The notes under the pieces were generated by a model. That model saw nothing but the letters and a program-made list of their open reading frames with translations. It ran no database searches and was not told where the DNA came from. The translations under genes and the position numbers were made by a program. Below, one piece after another: positions 32,735 through 45,603 of a stretch of DNA of 64,000 nucleotides. The first letter of the stretch is position 1. Every line of letters begins with the position of its first letter. The DNA is from Moniliella sp. 'wahieum' (lineage: Eukaryota; Basidiomycota; Moniliellomycetes; Moniliellales; Moniliellaceae): the NCBI GenBank assembly GCA_003971905.1, contig RSEE01000045.1, positions 186,001 to 250,000 of the forward strand. The letters run 5' to 3'.

Positions 32735-34134
32735 TCAAGCCGAAGGGGATGGGCGCGCATCGCACGCTGCCTTGACCTCGCGGAAGTTCTTGACGTCCTC
32801 ATCACCTGAAATGAGGCCCCGATCAATTTGTCGCTGGTGCATAGCTTTGAGGTAGGGGATGACCGTCTCCTCGTAGGCGGGGGTGCCTTTGTAAACGAGT
32901 AGGTCCCGCGAAGACTCAGTCATGACTTTGACGATCAATTGCGGAAGTAGCGGCATATCCTCCAAATCGCGCAACTTACGCCGCATGGGGTGCACACCAA
33001 AGAACACAGAACCACTCTTGGGCATCTTGACAAACGTCTGATGGTCCAGGCGCAAAACCAAGTCGCCTGGGTCCTCAGCCTGCGCCATAGCAGGTGTGCG
33101 GCCAGTCACATGTTCTGGGCACATTGGCTTGGCCACCGCGCCATTCAGTCCAGGGGCCGTGGGCAGCGGACCGGCAAGAGGGGCCCAAAATAGATTGTCC
33201 GGGTTGTCCACGATTTCCCAGCTGGTCCGCTCGATCGGCTGCGAAGGATGGAGACGGGTCAAGCTGCGTTCAACACTCTTGAGGATTTTTTCGTTGAACT
33301 GGGGCACTACGGCATGCGCATCGTACAATGATTGGCCAATCTTGTTGGATATGAGGTAGAAGCCAGGGAAGCAGACCAATCCACCGGCACAGATCCATGT
33401 CCCGTCGTTCTTATCGCTCGGGTGGGAGATCAAGTAGTCATCCTGTACCAAACGAGAGACGACCTTCATTGCTTCATTTCCTGCTTTGCGTTTGCCCGTC
33501 TCATCAACTAGGGTCAGACGCTCATTGGTGACGAGATTGTCAATCGTGTTGGAATCGATCCGAGAAAATAGATTTGGGTACCGACTTGGCAACCAGTCAC
33601 TGAGATGTTCCATGAGCTCCGTGCAGGAGCCTTGCACTTGAGGTAGTGAATCTAGGACGGCGCCACCCTGTAGGATTGATGATTGGGTATGATCAGTTTC
33701 CCGTCATGTCACACAAGCGAGACAGAAGAACTCACCTGAACTTCAATCAGCTTCTTCTTGTAGTCCAGGTCAGAGAGGTAAAACTTGTCCGGCTCGACCC
33801 AGTTTTCACTAGCCATGGGCTGGTGGGCCATGGTTTGGTGATAAGGATAGCGGATGACTTTGTTGACATAGATGTGGTCGCGCGTGTCATGTGTGCTCAG
33901 TGTGGAAGGAGTCAAGCTGGGTTCAGGGGCTGGAGGCGCGAAAAAGGTGGGGGCATCGGCAAGCGTTTTGGAAGAAGGATAGAGCCTCTTGGGTTTCTCG
34001 GACGGTGTGAGTGGGGGTGGGGCCGTCGGGGTCCAACCCAAAGCTTGCTGGATGGACCGGGCCAGCTGGCGACCAGGCTTGGTCGTTGCTACACCCACCA
34101 GGAAGATGACGAGAACGACAAGGAAGATGACCAT
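32735..34134 (-). CDS. Heme-dependent oxidative N-demethylase-like protein (DUF3445), membrane-anchored
   Basis: The DUF3445 family includes the alpha subunit of heme-dependent oxidative N-demethylase, an enzyme first studied in bacterial dimethylamine use. The fungal members are mostly uncharacterised. This copy starts with a hydrophobic anchor, MVIFLVVLVIFLVGVATT, so it probably sits on an internal membrane. The family core follows: ENWVEPDKFY, then HIYVNKVIRYPYH, then DDYLISHPS, CAGGLVCFPGFYLISNKIG and LRLDHQTFVKMPKSGSVFFG, ending in AMHQRQIDRGLIS. Exon 1 is 34134-33736 and exon 2 is 33667-32735. The 68-nt intron (GTGAGT to TACAG) joins in phase after IEVQ. No frame correction is needed. 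The substrate in fungi is unknown to me. Confidence 0.82.
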
Positions 34135-35801
34135 AGGAGGCGAGAAATGGGGATGGTCTTCAGGTGACAACTGGGGTCGGTGTCGAACCCCAGGATGATA
34201 TAAAGCGGTGGTGCACGAAGCGGCGACTTTGCAGCCGCGGGCCGAGTCGATATGCGCTCTCTCTTCGGGAGACTGATGGGAAGGGAGGGGTACTAGCGCG
34301 GTGCCGCCGTAGGAGACATGGGTGTGAGGGTAGGTAGGACATGGCTGCGGTCGAGACGGTGACGCACAGGTGTGCGGTCTGGTCTGGTGCGCAACTGTAG
34401 CATAGCACCAACCTCCAACCTGAGGCACTTTTTTTTTTTCCTCGGCAAGCGCCCACCGTGTTGCGCAGTGGGTTAAGCGCCCTGACACTGCCCCCATGCG
34501 GTCCCTACCAGTAATTGATTAAAGATTAGATAGTCGGAGCTGGGGAGGCGCTACCTATTTTGCAAGCGCGCAGGATGTGTCAAGCACCGAGCAAGTTGCA
34601 ATACAGCCATCGCTGTTTCGTCGCATTCCATCAATCACCGGCAGCACCGGCCACTCGCCTGCTTGTGCTGTGCATAGCACCCAGCCTTTCGTATCCTCCA
34701 GGTCCCCTGCAGGGATATACTGGCCCATGAACGTTGGATGAACTGCATGAACAATACAGCCAGACGCTTGCCTGCTGCTCGACGCCATGCTATACCCATG
34801 CAATGTGGCTTCTGTTGCTGCGCGATAATTTCATCGGCGCAGTCTATACACGACACCTACGGGTACATCAGCCGTCTCTGAACTATCTATAGCGGCGAGT
34901 GTTGCCCGAGGGGTCGAGCTCAGCAGTCGCCGATTGTACACGGGTCGTGTCTCTTACATCCGTTCCCCGGAGGTGAGAAGGCTATAGGCCGCACTGGTGT
35001 ACTGCGGCAAAAAACACAGAAGAGTATAAGCTACTTGAAGCCTGACATTGGAAATATCCGCGGGCATGGCCAGATAGAAGGCGGTTCCAGCTGCCTCCAC
35101 ATCCCCCAACCTCCTGACTAAAGAAGGAAGCTGGATAGAAGAGCCTCAGAGAGATGTATTCCCAGAAGCGGTGGTGATGCATGGATGGCAGAGCTGTGGT
35201 CAAGCTTTGTGGTCAAGCTTCAAGTAGGTTGACATGCTGACACATCCAGCCATGCTCGCCGTGCTCCTTGTTAACGGAGTAGCACGCGTGAAATTTCAAA
35301 GGACCGTGCGGAGGAATTTTTGATTGGGCGGCGATATCGATACGGGGAATGATTAAGGATTGAGATCAAGCTTAGGATCGGGATCTGCGATAGGCGGGCT
35401 GACGCTGGCGGGAGAACTCGCCTTGCGAATACCGAGTTGTTGACAGACCAGAAGCAGCTCCGTTATCTCACTGCCTCGAGTCGGCCCGCGGAGCCTCGTG
35501 GGTGCGCTTGGACCAAGCCAGCAACACATCGGCCCCACAGCCAGCTGTCCGCCTCGCCCCACTTTTCTCTTCTTCCCCCCATTCCCCCCTCCCGTCGCGG
35601 AGCGCGTCGAGCCGAGCGCCGAGCCCTTGAGAGCCAAATTTGCCTGGACTTGCCTTGCCTGCTCTGCTCTGCTGCTGCGTCCTCGCCCTGCCACGCTGCA
35701 CCCTTCATTCTCCACTCCGTCCTCCGTCCGGCCACAATGAGCCGATGGCACCAACTTGCGTGATCTTGTTTGCCTAGCATTTTCGACGCCACTCCGCTGA
35801 C
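34135..35801. promoter_or_regulatory. Divergent intergenic region, DUF3445 gene / Zn2Cys6 gene
   Basis: The flanking genes point away, so both promoters lie here. A T run at about 34429-34440 is close to the demethylase-like gene. Near 35200-35225 two GTGGTCAAGCTT units repeat. C/T-rich DNA leads into the Zn2Cys6 start. No gene is supported. Confidence 0.45.
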
Positions 35802-38800
35802 ATGCTTCCCAACCCCCTCCTCCCATCAACCCAGCCATCATCTGGCCCGCTGTCCTTCTCCTCTATCCTCTCTCCAGCTCCACTCCCCACAGTCGAGCAC
35901 GCACACGAGACTGGCCCCCAGACTGAGCCCGAAATTCAACACCAACACCCGGGCGAGGAAGAACATGGACCTCAGCACCAACACGACCATCCCATTGGCG
36001 ATGCTCCTTCCCCAGCTCCTTCCCCAGCTCCCCCAACTCCTCTCCCAGCTACTGACGCCCGCCCCGAATCTGTTGGCGATGCCAGCCTGCCGGCTACCAC
36101 TCCATATGAGCGCCAGGGTAGCGTTGCCTCTGTGTCAACCATTGGGGCCGACACCGAGTCTGAAACTCCTGGTACCGCCGCGCGGTTCCACCTCTGTTCC
36201 CGGCACGGGCCGCCGAAAGCCTCGCAAGCAGCGCTACACACGCGGTAGACAAGGATGCTTCACATGTCGTGCCAGGCGGAAGAAGTGCGATGGAGAGAAC
36301 GAGGAGGTGTGTCTGCTTCCCTTTTTTGGTTTGGAGCTTGAAGACTGACCTGATTCTTTGGCTTAGCAACGCGACCCGGTTACGGGGGGGTGCATGCGAT
36401 GCCGGCGTGCTGGCTTTGAATGTCTAGGGTTCCCCTCGGAGACGGTCGTTACCGTGCCCACTTCTCGTGGCGGAAAGACGGCTTCCCGTGGCGCTCGGAA
36501 GCCCAGCACAAGTGCCTCCGCTGATGCTTCTGCATCCACGTCTTCCACTCGTGGCCGAGGGCGACCGCGGGGCCGTCCGCCTGGCACCGGTCGCCGACAG
36601 ATCGAAGCCCGCGCTGCTGCTGCACTGGCTGCACAGGCACAAGGAGAGGCTTCCCAAACTGAACTTTCCACTGGCGCCGTGAGCGACGGCAGCATTACTG
36701 GCCCACCACCTCGCAAACGTCCACGCCAGACCAAAGCAAAAGGCAAGAAGATTGAGCTACCTTCACTTCCTCCGCCTGGACGCCCATCCATTACGCCCGC
36801 GTTCCCTGAAGGACAACCTTTGGTGTGGTTCCTACCCAAGCTCCTACCTTCCGCAATACCTCGTTACCCCCTTCCCCCGGTACTCGACCATGGCAGTACG
36901 ATGCAAGCAGGGTACCTCCTCTTCCACCTCCCATCCCTTTGATGCCCTCAAACGCAGGGTCTTTGTCGCCTACCTCCCACCTCCCAGCCGTTCTCCCTCC
37001 CAGAATCACCCCGGGCCATGGTGCCCCAGGTTTGGCTCGCTTTCACTTTTCTGTCCCAGGCTTGCCTAACATACCCCCTGTACCCGGAACGGCAAGTACA
37101 TCGCCCGTCTTGCCCATCGCAGGCTTGGGGGACGATGGGACCACTGCACCAACGGGCAATGGGTCTCGACCGCCTCCCCCATTCCCTGCATCGACAGTGC
37201 CGCTCGCACCAACACATCCGATGCCGCCAGGGCCACCTCCGCCTCCTGTTCCTAATTCACAGCTTCTTCCTGGTGCCCCTCAAGTCGTTCTTCGGCCTCC
37301 AACGGAAGCTCCTCCCGTGACCACTACTGTCCATGCCCAATCGTCTTCCCAACTTGGCCCTGGTATCATTCCCGAAGGGTTGACGGACGAAGACATCTTC
37401 CTTTCCCTCTTTGGCGCCTCGCCAGCCCCCTCCACTGGCGGGAACCCAACGAGCACCATGGGGATTTCTGCCCCTCTGGCACCCTCGTTTCGAGTTTCCA
37501 GTCCATTTGCCCCTTGTCCGCACATGTACCTCCACCGGACACCGTTCCCCGCGGCAGTCAGCGCCCATTGTCGACATCACCCACGGCTGCACACCACCCG
37601 CCTCTGGTGGAGCACGAGGCGCCTCATCGTGGTTTGATGCCGCCCCATTCTCAAGGCCCCATTGATCAAAGACACGCCGACTCGGTTTCTCTCTCCGGGT
37701 CCGACAGTGAGCTCGGAGGGTACGAATCACAATCCGACACTCCGATCCCGACGGCCGAAGAGGAGGATCAGTTGGTCGATGCCCTCAATGCGGTTTATGG
37801 CGTTTTCCTTTGGGGTTGGTGGGGAAGTAGTGCGAACAGTGGGGGAGGGCTTCGGGCCACCCTGCGGGCGGTCAAGAGGATTCTGCGCCGATCTTCCTTG
37901 GTTCGCTCCTCGGCAGCGGCAGTAACGGCGGGGTATGTGTTTGATGACATTCTCGACATTCCCGCTTGGAGCAATCCGACCTTCAAGGCCAAATGGCGCC
38001 AAATTTTTGATTCAATTCGCAAAGACAGAGGGACACAAAGCCAACAAGAGCGGCCACCGTGACGGAGGAAATTGGCGCTACCTGCCCCGTGCGCTACGAC
38101 AGCAAGTCCACGAGGGCACACGGGACTCTAGCCCCACTTTTGGCCGCCCTGGTGGGACACAAGGAATGGGCGAAGGAGGGACGGGTACTGTCCGGCGACC
38201 AGGTCGGGCCCCCGACCCTCCCGAGCCACAAGAGTTGGTCGACAGCGTGGCTGAGACGCTCAACAAGATTAGCCATTTGGCTCGTGAGGATGATCTCAGC
38301 CGCCCCCCTGAAGCCACGTTATTGCGCAAAGGTGCGGTAGTGGTGATTGATGACTTTATGCACTCGGCCATGAACTTGGCGCTGTTTGACTATGCCCGCA
38401 AGACACCCGCCGACTACATTGCCAAGATGGATGCAGCGTCTTCCTTACTGGCCAGTCTCGTCGGTCCCAGCTGCCGTGTCCGAATTGAGAACATCAATGG
38501 GCCTAACGTTTGTGGGTTCCGCACCTTTGCCTGGGGCGACATTCTACTCGCGGTAACCACGGGGCGACCTACGGCACTCCATTACCTCCTTCCGGGGCAG
38601 AAGGACCCCACAACAGATACTTCATCGGATGAAGATGATGCTGATGAGGGACCTTCTTCCGATGAGTCTGAATCCGAGGAAGCTGGTTATTCGTCCGATT
38701 CCGAGTCGGATAATGCTAGCGCGACCGATCCCCCTCGCGGAAGGACTATGGCATCTCGATCCTTATCACCAGGGTCCGAGATACCCCTTGCCCTTACACC

Positions 38801-39987
38801 TCTCCCGCTTGACTCGGACCAGGGCGAGATGGCTCGGGACGCGGCGGCACGTGTGGCAGAAGAACTACATTACGTGCAGCGGCGCCCACGGGGAAGGTCT
38901 CCAGCTGGTACACCTCACTTCTCCCCCCGACGCACTGGCTTGGACGCCTTTGCATCGTTCGCATCGGATGACAGCGAGGCTGGGTACAACCTTGGAAGTC
39001 CTCCCTCCTCCCTTCTCCGCAGGGCGCGTGACCGTTCCGCCTCGTTGCGCCGGGGCGCTGGGCGGTCGCGCTCACGCGCTTCCAAACGGGCCGACCCACC
39101 CGATTCCACCACCCTGTCCGCCCGCGTGCCCAAACGAAAGCGGCCGCCCCCGTCCGGCTCGGCAGCTAGTTCAGCGGGGTCGAATGCCAGCATGCGAGCG
39201 GACGGGACAAGTCAGCTCAAGGTCAGCTTTGGTTGCCCGGATGACGTACTGGCCATCCTGGCGGCAATTGCCAACTTGAACTTTATGTTGTCCCAAGCCC
39301 GTTTGGCGGCTACCGGCACTGCCCTCTCGGCCGGCGCCGCCGCCACGTACGATCCCAAAAATCCAATACCGCATCCTACTCCTCCAGCGCCCGAGGCGGC
39401 GACATGGCGTCCCGTGCGGGCTCGGGTCCCACCAGCCCCACCCTCGCCACGATGCCGGGCTCCACCTCGACTCAGGCCAATGGCGCTCACAATGGGCTAA
39501 CGGCATGGGCCATGCAGCTTACGAATGAGTACCAGGAGGCACTGACGACGTCCTTTGATCGTGCGGCTACCGCTCGTGGCGGTCTTCCTCCCCTGGGAAC
39601 GGCGGCGATGGAGAGATGTGGCGGCACGGGGCACAAATCTTGCTCAACACGACCTTACTCGGTCTGGGCCCACTGGCACCGGCCAATCGGGTGTCGTGCA
39701 CTGCGATCCTCAAGCTTTGGGATCACGGTCGTTCCGTGCCGGCGGTTACAACGGCATGTGGGAACCCGGCACTGCCCTTACTCCTGGCGGCGTTTGTAGC
39801 TGTATCGGAAGAAGACCGACGGATTTGCTGGGAAGCTCTGCATCGGATGGGGCAACGCGAACGGTGTCGCCAAGGATACAGAGACTTTGTGTACCGTCTC
39901 TGGCATAAGCAAGATCGTCAAGGCTTTGCCATGCTGTGGACCGACTTCCAGCTGCTGTACGACACTCCTCAGATTGTCCTCATGTAA
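35802..39987 (+). CDS. Zn2Cys6 fungal transcription factor
   Basis: This is a large nuclear regulator (about 1370 residues after frame correction) with a binuclear zinc cluster near residue 155. The motif is split by an intron: CFTCRARRKKC before it and CMRCRRAGFEC after it, giving C-x2-C-x6-C, a 14-residue loop and C-x2-C-x6-C. The intron is 36307-36366 (60 nt, GTGTGT to TTAG). An AT-hook-like GRGRPRGRPPG follows at about 36555. Long proline- and serine-rich stretches come next, then a region with helical segments (DQLVDALNAVYGVFLWGWWG, MNLALFDYARKTPADY), an acidic stretch at 38620-38710, and a conserved C-terminus with LLNTTLLGLGPLAPANRV and GFAMLWTDFQLLYDTPQ. This arrangement fits the fungal-specific domain 2 class. 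The start at 35802 gives MLPNPLLPS. Frame breaks are frequent (near 36185, 36820, 37525, 38030, 39410 and 39610). Target genes are unknown. Confidence 0.85.
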
Positions 39988-40855
39988 CACCTCGTGCGGC
40001 TTGCTTTGTTGGTCTTTCTATGCGTTTCCCCTACTTTGTTCTGGTCAATCTTGTGAATCATTCATCTTCACCGCCTGTGTCCCCCCTGTCTCTTTTCTTC
40101 TGACACAAACGGTTTGGGCACTTTGATCTATATGCTTCTCGTTTGAGTATCAATGTGGGGTTGAACGGAGAGCCCCCGGCTTGAAACAGGCCATGCAATA
40201 GCTGCAGTAAAGATTATTGAGGATGCAGCCCGTAAGACCTCAGGGCGCTCGAAAGTCAGGTGGAGGCAGGGCCGAGGGCAACTAGAATAAGGGCGTGCCG
40301 CGTAGAAGCGGCGAAGAGCGCAGAGCGAGACAAGCACCTCTGGTTGCGGTGAACATTTTCGAGTACAGCTCCAGGTTAACCCTGGGTATGCGGGGTGGCT
40401 GAGGCGGCGCTGAGCGCAGGGCGTTGCACCTCGGCCTCAACAGCAGCCGCGGATTAATGGTGATCGATTAGGATAGGGCTGAGCCTCAGCGCGCTGAGCA
40501 CCACAGCAAGCACACGCATGCAAGCACCGCAGCACACAGCAGCGTCTGCTGGCTATCGGCAGCAGCCGGGTGGCACACATCGGCATCACACATCGCTTTG
40601 GTCTCTGCCTGCCCGCTCACCGGTCTCTCTGGGAACCAGCCCTAGTTCCTATTCTATTGGAGCGCATGGGTAACCGACTTATCGAGCACGCAGCATGTGA
40701 CGCCTCACGCGCCCCACGACAGTCTCCCGATTGGACATCCATACCACAGCCGTCGCCTCCTATCTCCTCTCGCCCCTCCCCCACCTTGGCCTCCAGCTCC
40801 ATCCCTCCTCAAGCACCGCCCCTTCCTGCATCCATGTCCCCCTGTCGGCTGCGCC
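39988..40855. other. Intergenic region with GCTGAGGC-type motifs
   Basis: No gene is seen. CTGAGGCGGCGCTGAGCGC at about 40399 and related GAGCC/GGCTC motifs near 40475 resemble those at 25.2 kb and 57.9 kb. Confidence 0.45.
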
Positions 40856-42101
40856 ATGCCTCGCTTGTCCCGCCTCGCCTGTGGCTGCTCCGCCGACATT
40901 GAGTGGGTGGAAACAGCCGAGGTCATTGTCCTCCACTGTCCTGCCCCTTTCCCCACCAGCATACACCCAGGGGATGACCGCCACTTGCTTGCCTCCGTCT
41001 CCGTTGTGTGTAGCACCGACTGGGTATCGGTGTCGGTCAGCGGTGCCCCAATTGTGTTGCTGGGCCTCGGTGGCACTGTTGTTCCATCGTCTTCCTTCGC
41101 CATTGTCTCCCCTCGTCCGTCCGAGAGGCGGGCTAGCCATCGGGACACGAGTCCATCTGACTCTTCCAGCCATTCGTCCGATGGAAGCTTTGCCATCGTT
41201 CCCCCCACTGCTTCGCCTACATGGGGATCAAGATGTACCTGTCCAAAGACCCTCCTGGGCTTTGGAATGGCCCCATAGTCGGACCGCTACTGCACTTGCC
41301 CACGCCCGACCTGCTCTCTAGTGGCATTCAGCTCAACATTGCCCTTGGGTCGTTCGACACAGAGTGGGACTGTACTTACCCCAACTCTGGTAGTCCTAGC
41401 CCATTATCCAGGTCCTCTCATCTCTCCTTTCCCAGTCCCCACTTCACCCCGGCAACGGTCCACTCGACCGAACTGCAGACCGCGATCGTCGAGGCATTTG
41501 CAGACCTGCAAGCCGTGAGGGACGAGTTCACCCCGCCATCCCATCACCGCCCTTGTCGCCCTTGTCGCCCTTCCCACACTGCCCGCTCCGCTCCAATGTA
41601 CCCCCTCCGTCTCACACGTACCGACCATCCAAGGACAGTGACAGCGATGCTGGAGGGAGTCAAGCCAGCGCTACCATTCTTGCCGTGCGTCCTCCCTTTG
41701 TGCCGCTCCCCCCAACGCTGGCGCCCCCACCTAGTCTCGAACTGGTCTTCCCCGACCCTTTAGCCGAACTGGGCCTGTCCGAACTGGCGGCCGCTGAAGG
41801 CGATGGATCCGGCTGTTTGCGCGAGCCGAGCACGCCCCGCCGAAAAGGATCTCATGCACGGCCTTCACGCTCTGGTACTGCCCGCCCATGGAATCAAAGG
41901 TCGTCGAATGCGGCTGCATCCGCGTCCACCTCGTCGTCCGAAATCATACGTTCTCATCGCCGTTGCCGCCGCCGTCGACCTCGGTCTTACGCTCGCATGC
42001 CTTCCCACGTGCTTCAGATGAGCTTCGGGATCGGTGTCAGCATGATTGCGGTCTCTGCTGTGGCCCTGCTCTGGTGGCGTAAAAAGGTTCGGTCAGCCTG
42101 A
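40856..42101 (+). CDS. Orphan tail-anchored membrane protein
   Basis: I do not recognise this protein of about 415 residues. It starts MPRLSRLACGCSADIEWVE, has a probable folded N-terminal domain rich in beta-type sequence (VIVLHCPAPFP, LLASVSVVCSTDWVSVSVSG) and a second folded segment (MYLSKDPPGLWNGPIVGPLL, then GIQLNIALGSFDTEWDCTYP). A serine-rich region is followed by an arginine-rich stretch (RRCRRRRPRSYAR) and one C-terminal hydrophobic helix, SFGIGVSMIAVSAVALLWW, closed by RKKVRSA. This is the layout of a tail-anchored protein of the ER, mitochondrial or peroxisomal membrane. Frame breaks lie near 41215 and 41595. It sits between the Zn2Cys6 regulator and FAD1, converging on the latter. 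Confidence 0.6.
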
Positions 42102-42242
42102 TCGTGGGTGTCTCATTTTCTATGGTACGATAGTACGATACGTTTCCCATCTCCCTCTGTTTTCCCCACGTGCCTCTCAATCCATAACCCATTTGGCATA
42201 TGCTCATCAGGTTCAATTACTTTGACACCGATCAGCCGCAGG

Positions 42243-43359
42243 TCAATTCCTGGGCGCAGTACCACGTCCGCAACGTTCCAGTGCTCCACTGGCTAGTAGA
42301 TAGGCTGGTTGATACGCTGCTTCCCCTTCCTTGGGGTTGGAGCGCTTGAGCTCGGGGTTGGGGAAGGTATTGTATGTGCTTCCCAGATGTATACCTTGGA
42401 CAACGAGTCAGTCTCCATTCACAAGCATACGAGACCAACATGGACAACTCACCCTGCATTGTACAGCGAGCAGTACGGCACACCTGGCGAATCGGACACC
42501 TCTCCGTCCGATAGATAGGGGCAGCGAAGAAAGTCCCAAATGTCCTTGTATTCCCAATCCAACACGGGCTGAATCCGCTCCACTTGGGGCCACCCAGGGT
42601 CGGTCCAGGCGCGCGGGGAAAGACCGCGGCCGTTGGGATCGGTGGAACGGGTGCCAATGAACATGGCGGTCACCCTTTGACCAGGCAAGAGGGGCCCATT
42701 GGGAGATTCAACCAGCGGTTTAGGCTGGCAAGCGTCCGATGAACGTAGCCCCGACTTTGGTGACGAGTCGGATGCGCGGGAGATAAATACTTTGCCTTCC
42801 CCCTTTAGGTAGCTGGCCAAAGCCTTCTTCATGTCGCCGTTGATGCATCGTACATCCATATTGTACCGCTCGGCCGAGGAGCGGATGAAATCTTCCACCT
42901 CTGGGAACGGAGCAGGGCATTGGATGTAAATTGCATCAATGGGAGGGATGCCCGGTTGGCCCACCGGCGCGGAGGGAGAGGAAAGGCCGCTCAAGCGCCT
43001 CAGAACGGCGGCGAGAATGTGGGCGAGGACAGTACCTGGAAGCCGCGGGTCAGTTTGCCCATCGAGCAGAAGAGTGGAGGACCAAGCGCACGCACAATCT
43101 TTACCGCCATTGAAGCTGAGAGCAATACGGCCGGGACCCAAGTCGCGGACAATCTGCTCAGTCAAAAGGGTGGCCGACTGTACCCGTTTGCTGAGCACCG
43201 GGTACTGCGCAGCAACCGCTGGGTCTTCGAACAGGGCGTACACGCGGTCAATAGACTGGGACCAGCGGGCCAGATCGAACGATGACGAGGCAGGGGGGTT
43301 GGTGGGTCGGGGCAGCGCCTGGCGGTGTCGGAAACAGTGTGCGCGTGGCAGACGCTCAT
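42243..43359 (-). CDS. FAD1: FAD synthase (FMN adenylyltransferase), PAPS-reductase fold
   Basis: FAD1 makes FAD from FMN and ATP in the cytosol. The ATP-binding loop reads RIALSFNGGKDCACAW, followed by IDAIYIQCPAPFPEVEDFI. The family block AMFIGTRSTDPNGRGLSP runs into WTDPGWPQVERIQPVLDWEY and DIWDFLR. The substrate region ends VPYCSLYNAG, and after an intron continues with LGSTYNTFPNPEL and YQPAYLL. The intron starts GTGAGT just after the YNAG codons. The start at 43359 gives MSVCHAHTVSDTAR, joined to the conserved part by one lost base near 43315. The stop at 42243 is close to the usual C-terminus (LERCGRGTAPRN), though a frame break near 42275 could hide a slightly different end. Confidence 0.9.
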
Positions 43360-43761
43360 GCTGCCGGTGGTGAGGGTGCGGGCGGGGCACAGATGCTCGA
43401 TGACGGCGGTGACGGCCAAGGTGCAAATGGGTGGCAGCGAGGTGAGTAAAGCCAAGAACCGAGTGCCAAATCGCCAGCCTCAGCCTGAGTGGGTGGGTGG
43501 CCATCCTGCATCACTGGTCGCCACTCCCGATCATGCATCACACGCCATCCCATCTTCAGCGCATTCAGCAACCTCGGTCGGCGGCCTCGGAAACGTTTCA
43601 TATCCGGCCCTGCCCGCAGCACAATCATGCCCGTGCCCAATCCCGATTGAGTGGCTCCACCGCTCTACATGCTTGTCAGACAACCATTCACAACCGATTT
43701 CTCTCGACTGCCGTCTATCTTTATCCGCTCACTAGCCACTTGGTATTGGCGCATGCGTTGC

Positions 43762-45603
43762 TCATCGGCGGCGCCGAGTGGGAGCTGCTCGGGCCTGCTC
43801 ACGCTTGCCCACGAGCTGCACGTAGCGCTGTTCGTGCGCCAAGCGTTCCAGCTCCTCAGGACTGATCTGTTCCAGCGATGGCCCCGCTTCTTTGGCATCC
43901 GTCCAGTCGCGCCAAATATCTTGCAATGGTTTGGCAGAACGATTGAGCAGGCTCACTAGCGCTGCCTCGCCCTCCTTTCGCCGTTTCATGGCCGCAAGCA
44001 AAGGCTCCGAGCCACCTTGGCCAGCAATGTCACCATCCAGCCCCGAGGGCCGGGGATATTTGGATGGTCGCCCTCGTCCCCGCTTTTCGGCAACAGCCGG
44101 TACCAATGCAGGAGAGTCAATGCTGTCCGGGCCAGGGGTGGGGGTGGCGTCCTGTGACACGGCCACCTCTGTCGACAGTTGCGGAGGAGGGATACCAAAG
44201 AGCTCAGCACGTTTCTTGGCTGCTGCCCACTCGATCCTTTCTTTCCGTTCATCCTCCACTGCTTCTTCCAGCTCACGAGACGCGCGATCGTACTGAGCCC
44301 CTGATCCAATCAAGTACTGCTCCATCACAGCCAGCTTGTGCTGAGACAGCTCCTCCCGCACAGCATTGGCAATCAACGGGAGAGCTTCTCCGGTCAGCCC
44401 GAGATCTTGGCAAAGTCCCGCAGCATAGTCTTCGGGGGTCAAAGGAGAGGACAAGTCCCACTCTACTCGGTCCCTAAGCATTTCGCGAAGGATCTGAACC
44501 TCATACTGGAAGAGAATGTTAGCCATACCGTGTTGTTAAAGTCGGATGGAATGCTCACCGACGCGATCACACGCAGGTCATCTTCCATTTGAATCGTTGA
44601 CGAGGCTGCGTCTGTACCTTCCATACGTGGCTCGTCGACCACGATGAGGGTGCCTGGTACGTGCCGCATCTCCTTTTCTTCCAAGGGCGCGCATGCATCC
44701 CTTGTCCAGTCCCCAGTCCCATGGACGCGCATCCTTACTTTTCACTTTGGTGGGCAGCGCAGCATGCTCTTCAGACCCAACCGCCTGTCCGGATGCCCAA
44801 TGACTTCCCGGCGGTGGCCCGGCGACAACTGCAGCCTCATCTGCATCATCAATCTGCTGTTTGATCAGCGCCGCCAGGGTCTCAGCATGTTCTTCGGGAA
44901 GATCCAAATCACGGAGAAAGTGCTGGCAAACACCAAAGGTGTGAGAAGCGTCTCATTCTTGTTCCAGGTAAACACGTCATGGATTAGGTGTCCACCCACC
45001 TCCAAGTCCACCTTGATGGAGAACAAAACCTCCGGAACGCGGGAGGCAGCAAGGCGCTGGTCTTCATTCCAGACCGGGTAAGGCAGCGGACGAACCTCCT
45101 GGATCATCGTCTTGTTTGCCGGCAAGGGCAGACCAAGATACGCCTGGCACATCTTGATCTTGTGTCGAACTGTCATCGTCCTGGGTTCCAATATCATTTG
45201 CTTCGGCATCAAGGTCACGGTCCTCCTCGTCCGATGCTTCACGATAGAAGACCCGACCAGTGCGTCTGCCTGTGCGCGAAGTCGAGACGCGACTGAGATC
45301 GGCCTCAGGGACACTGCGCGATCCATACGCGGTAGGCGCAGACGCATCATCCCTACTCGGAGTAACAAGGGTCGTTGTTCCCGCCTTGATGCGGCTGGGG
45401 TAGGACGTGTAGAATGCTTGGCGGCGCGTACCCGGCGCGATAGGCGGAACGGGGGCAGAGGCCGGGCCGACGCGCCTTGGGGCCAGGATGTGGGTGAGCG
45501 CATATATGGGCATGGAGGGATAAGCAATGGTGCGACCAAAGTGGGCCGCTCCGTTCACATGGGGCGCGGTTGTCGCGCTAGTCGGTACGAAGGGGGTGGC
45601 CAT
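43762..45603 (-). CDS. SFH1: SNF5/Sfh1 chromatin-remodelling subunit
   Basis: SNF5-family proteins are core subunits of SWI/SNF and RSC remodellers. Repeat 1 reads VPEVLFSIKVDLEVGGHLIHD followed by FTWNKNETLLTP and RDLDLPEEHAETLAALIKQQI. Repeat 2 comes after a linker with ARPWDWGLDKGCMRALGRK and reads EDDLRVIAS, then, across a GTGAGC intron with a GCTAAC branch site, YEVQILREMLRDRVEWDLSS and QDLGLTGEALPLIANAVREEL. A basic tail follows with an AT-hook-like KRGRGRPSKYPRPSG. The start at 45603 gives MATPFVPTSATT. Frame breaks lie near 45125, 44920 and 44690. Sfh1 and Snf5 cannot be separated without a tree; the short N-terminus favours Sfh1. Confidence 0.88.
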
